In this document: one piece after another, positions 31,359 through 31,478 of the stretch | How the letters are laid out: every line of letters starts with the position of its first letter | Numbering within the stretch: the first letter of the stretch is position 1 | Assembly (NCBI GenBank): GCA_049518775.1 | Contig: JBEKRL010000014.1 | Span: 1 to 31,478 of the forward strand | Length of the DNA stretch: 31,478 nucleotides | Origin: Bog-877 sp049518775 | GTDB lineage: Bacteria > Chloroflexota > Dormibacteria > Aeolococcales > Bog-877 | Direction: 5' to 3' | Program-made: the position numbers and the translations under genes | The notes under the pieces: model-generated | Database searches by the model: none | Told to the model about the DNA's origin: nothing | Seen by the model: only the letters and a program-made list of their open reading frames with translations

Positions 31359-31478
31359 TGAGGGGACCCCAGTAGCTGGTCCAGGTCGTATGTGGGTCAC
31401 TGGATGGTAGCCGGAGACCACTGGCTAGCGTACTGAGCGGGCGGAAGCCACTTCAAGGCGCTGTGTGGTCTGTAAGTG
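31359..31478 (-). mobile_element. IS3-family element, right end (partial)
   Basis: From 31478 down to the TGA at 31397-31399 the minus strand encodes TYRPHSALKWLPPAQYASQW and six more residues, the typical C-terminus of an IS3-family OrfB (RPHSAL...PPAQY). After the stop, the plus-strand text TGAGGGGACCCCAGTAGCTG (from 31359) resembles IS3-group terminal inverted repeats. The rest of the element lies beyond the window. It is inserted into the IS256-type transposase. Confidence 0.7.

Overview
The window is a high-G+C bacterial chromosome segment. Gene content (ArgCJBDRGH, HelY-type helicase, orphan Soj/ParA, several starts that lack a Shine-Dalgarno site, frequent GTG/TTG starts) fits an uncultured Chloroflexota/Dormibacteria-like or Actinomycetota-like lineage. 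No 16S gene is present, so this placement is an inference from style and not a proven assignment.

Layout. (1) About 89-5467, minus strand: a tight operon read parA, small unknown protein, metallo-beta-lactamase-fold hydrolase, DUF503 protein, lgt, Ski2/HelY-like helicase. Several junctions are 1-4 nt overlaps of the NTGA type. (2) 5498-5684 is a divergent promoter region leading to a TPR protein with an acidic tail (5685-6545). (3) 6598-7452, minus: a GNAT-type acetyltransferase, probably leaderless. Then come a decayed MarR-like gene (about 7640-8010, plus), an AAA+ ATPase (8048-9469, minus), a 498-nt stretch without a convincing gene, and an MDR-type oxidoreductase (9968-10999, minus). (4) 11145-18805, plus: an arginine biosynthesis cluster argC-J-B-D-R-G-H. 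An ARG-box-like inverted repeat overlaps the argC promoter and argR lies inside the operon; argF is absent. (5) About 18930-20847, minus: tRNA-dihydrouridine synthase, a zinc-ribbon protein and two very small ORFs, one of them a membrane peptide with three GCC repeats. (6) 20955-25410, plus: coaX, a non-coding stretch with a minus-strand hairpin terminator that has no obvious cognate gene, then greA-lysS-serS. (7) 25488-28634, plus: MFS transporter, small unknown protein, SPFH/stomatin-like protein and a stand-alone NfeD C-terminal-domain protein. (8) tRNA-Ser(TGA) at 29087-29176, followed by accessory DNA: an IS481-like transposase remnant, an AT-richer gene for a membrane-anchored CAP-domain protein interrupted by one in-frame TGA, and an IS256-family transposase tail cut by the end of an IS3-family element that runs off the window.

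How the genes work together. The arg genes convert acetylglutamyl-phosphate to arginine except for the carbamoyltransferase step, probably under ArgR feedback repression. The greA-lysS-serS block and dusB serve transcription and translation, lgt serves lipoprotein maturation, and SPFH plus NfeD form a membrane-domain pair. The most interesting unexplained items are the candidate small RNA opposite the coaX-greA gap, two genes whose best start is a CTG codon with the same GAGG(A/T)-6 nt spacing, the GCC-repeat membrane peptide, and the CAP gene with its in-frame TGA.
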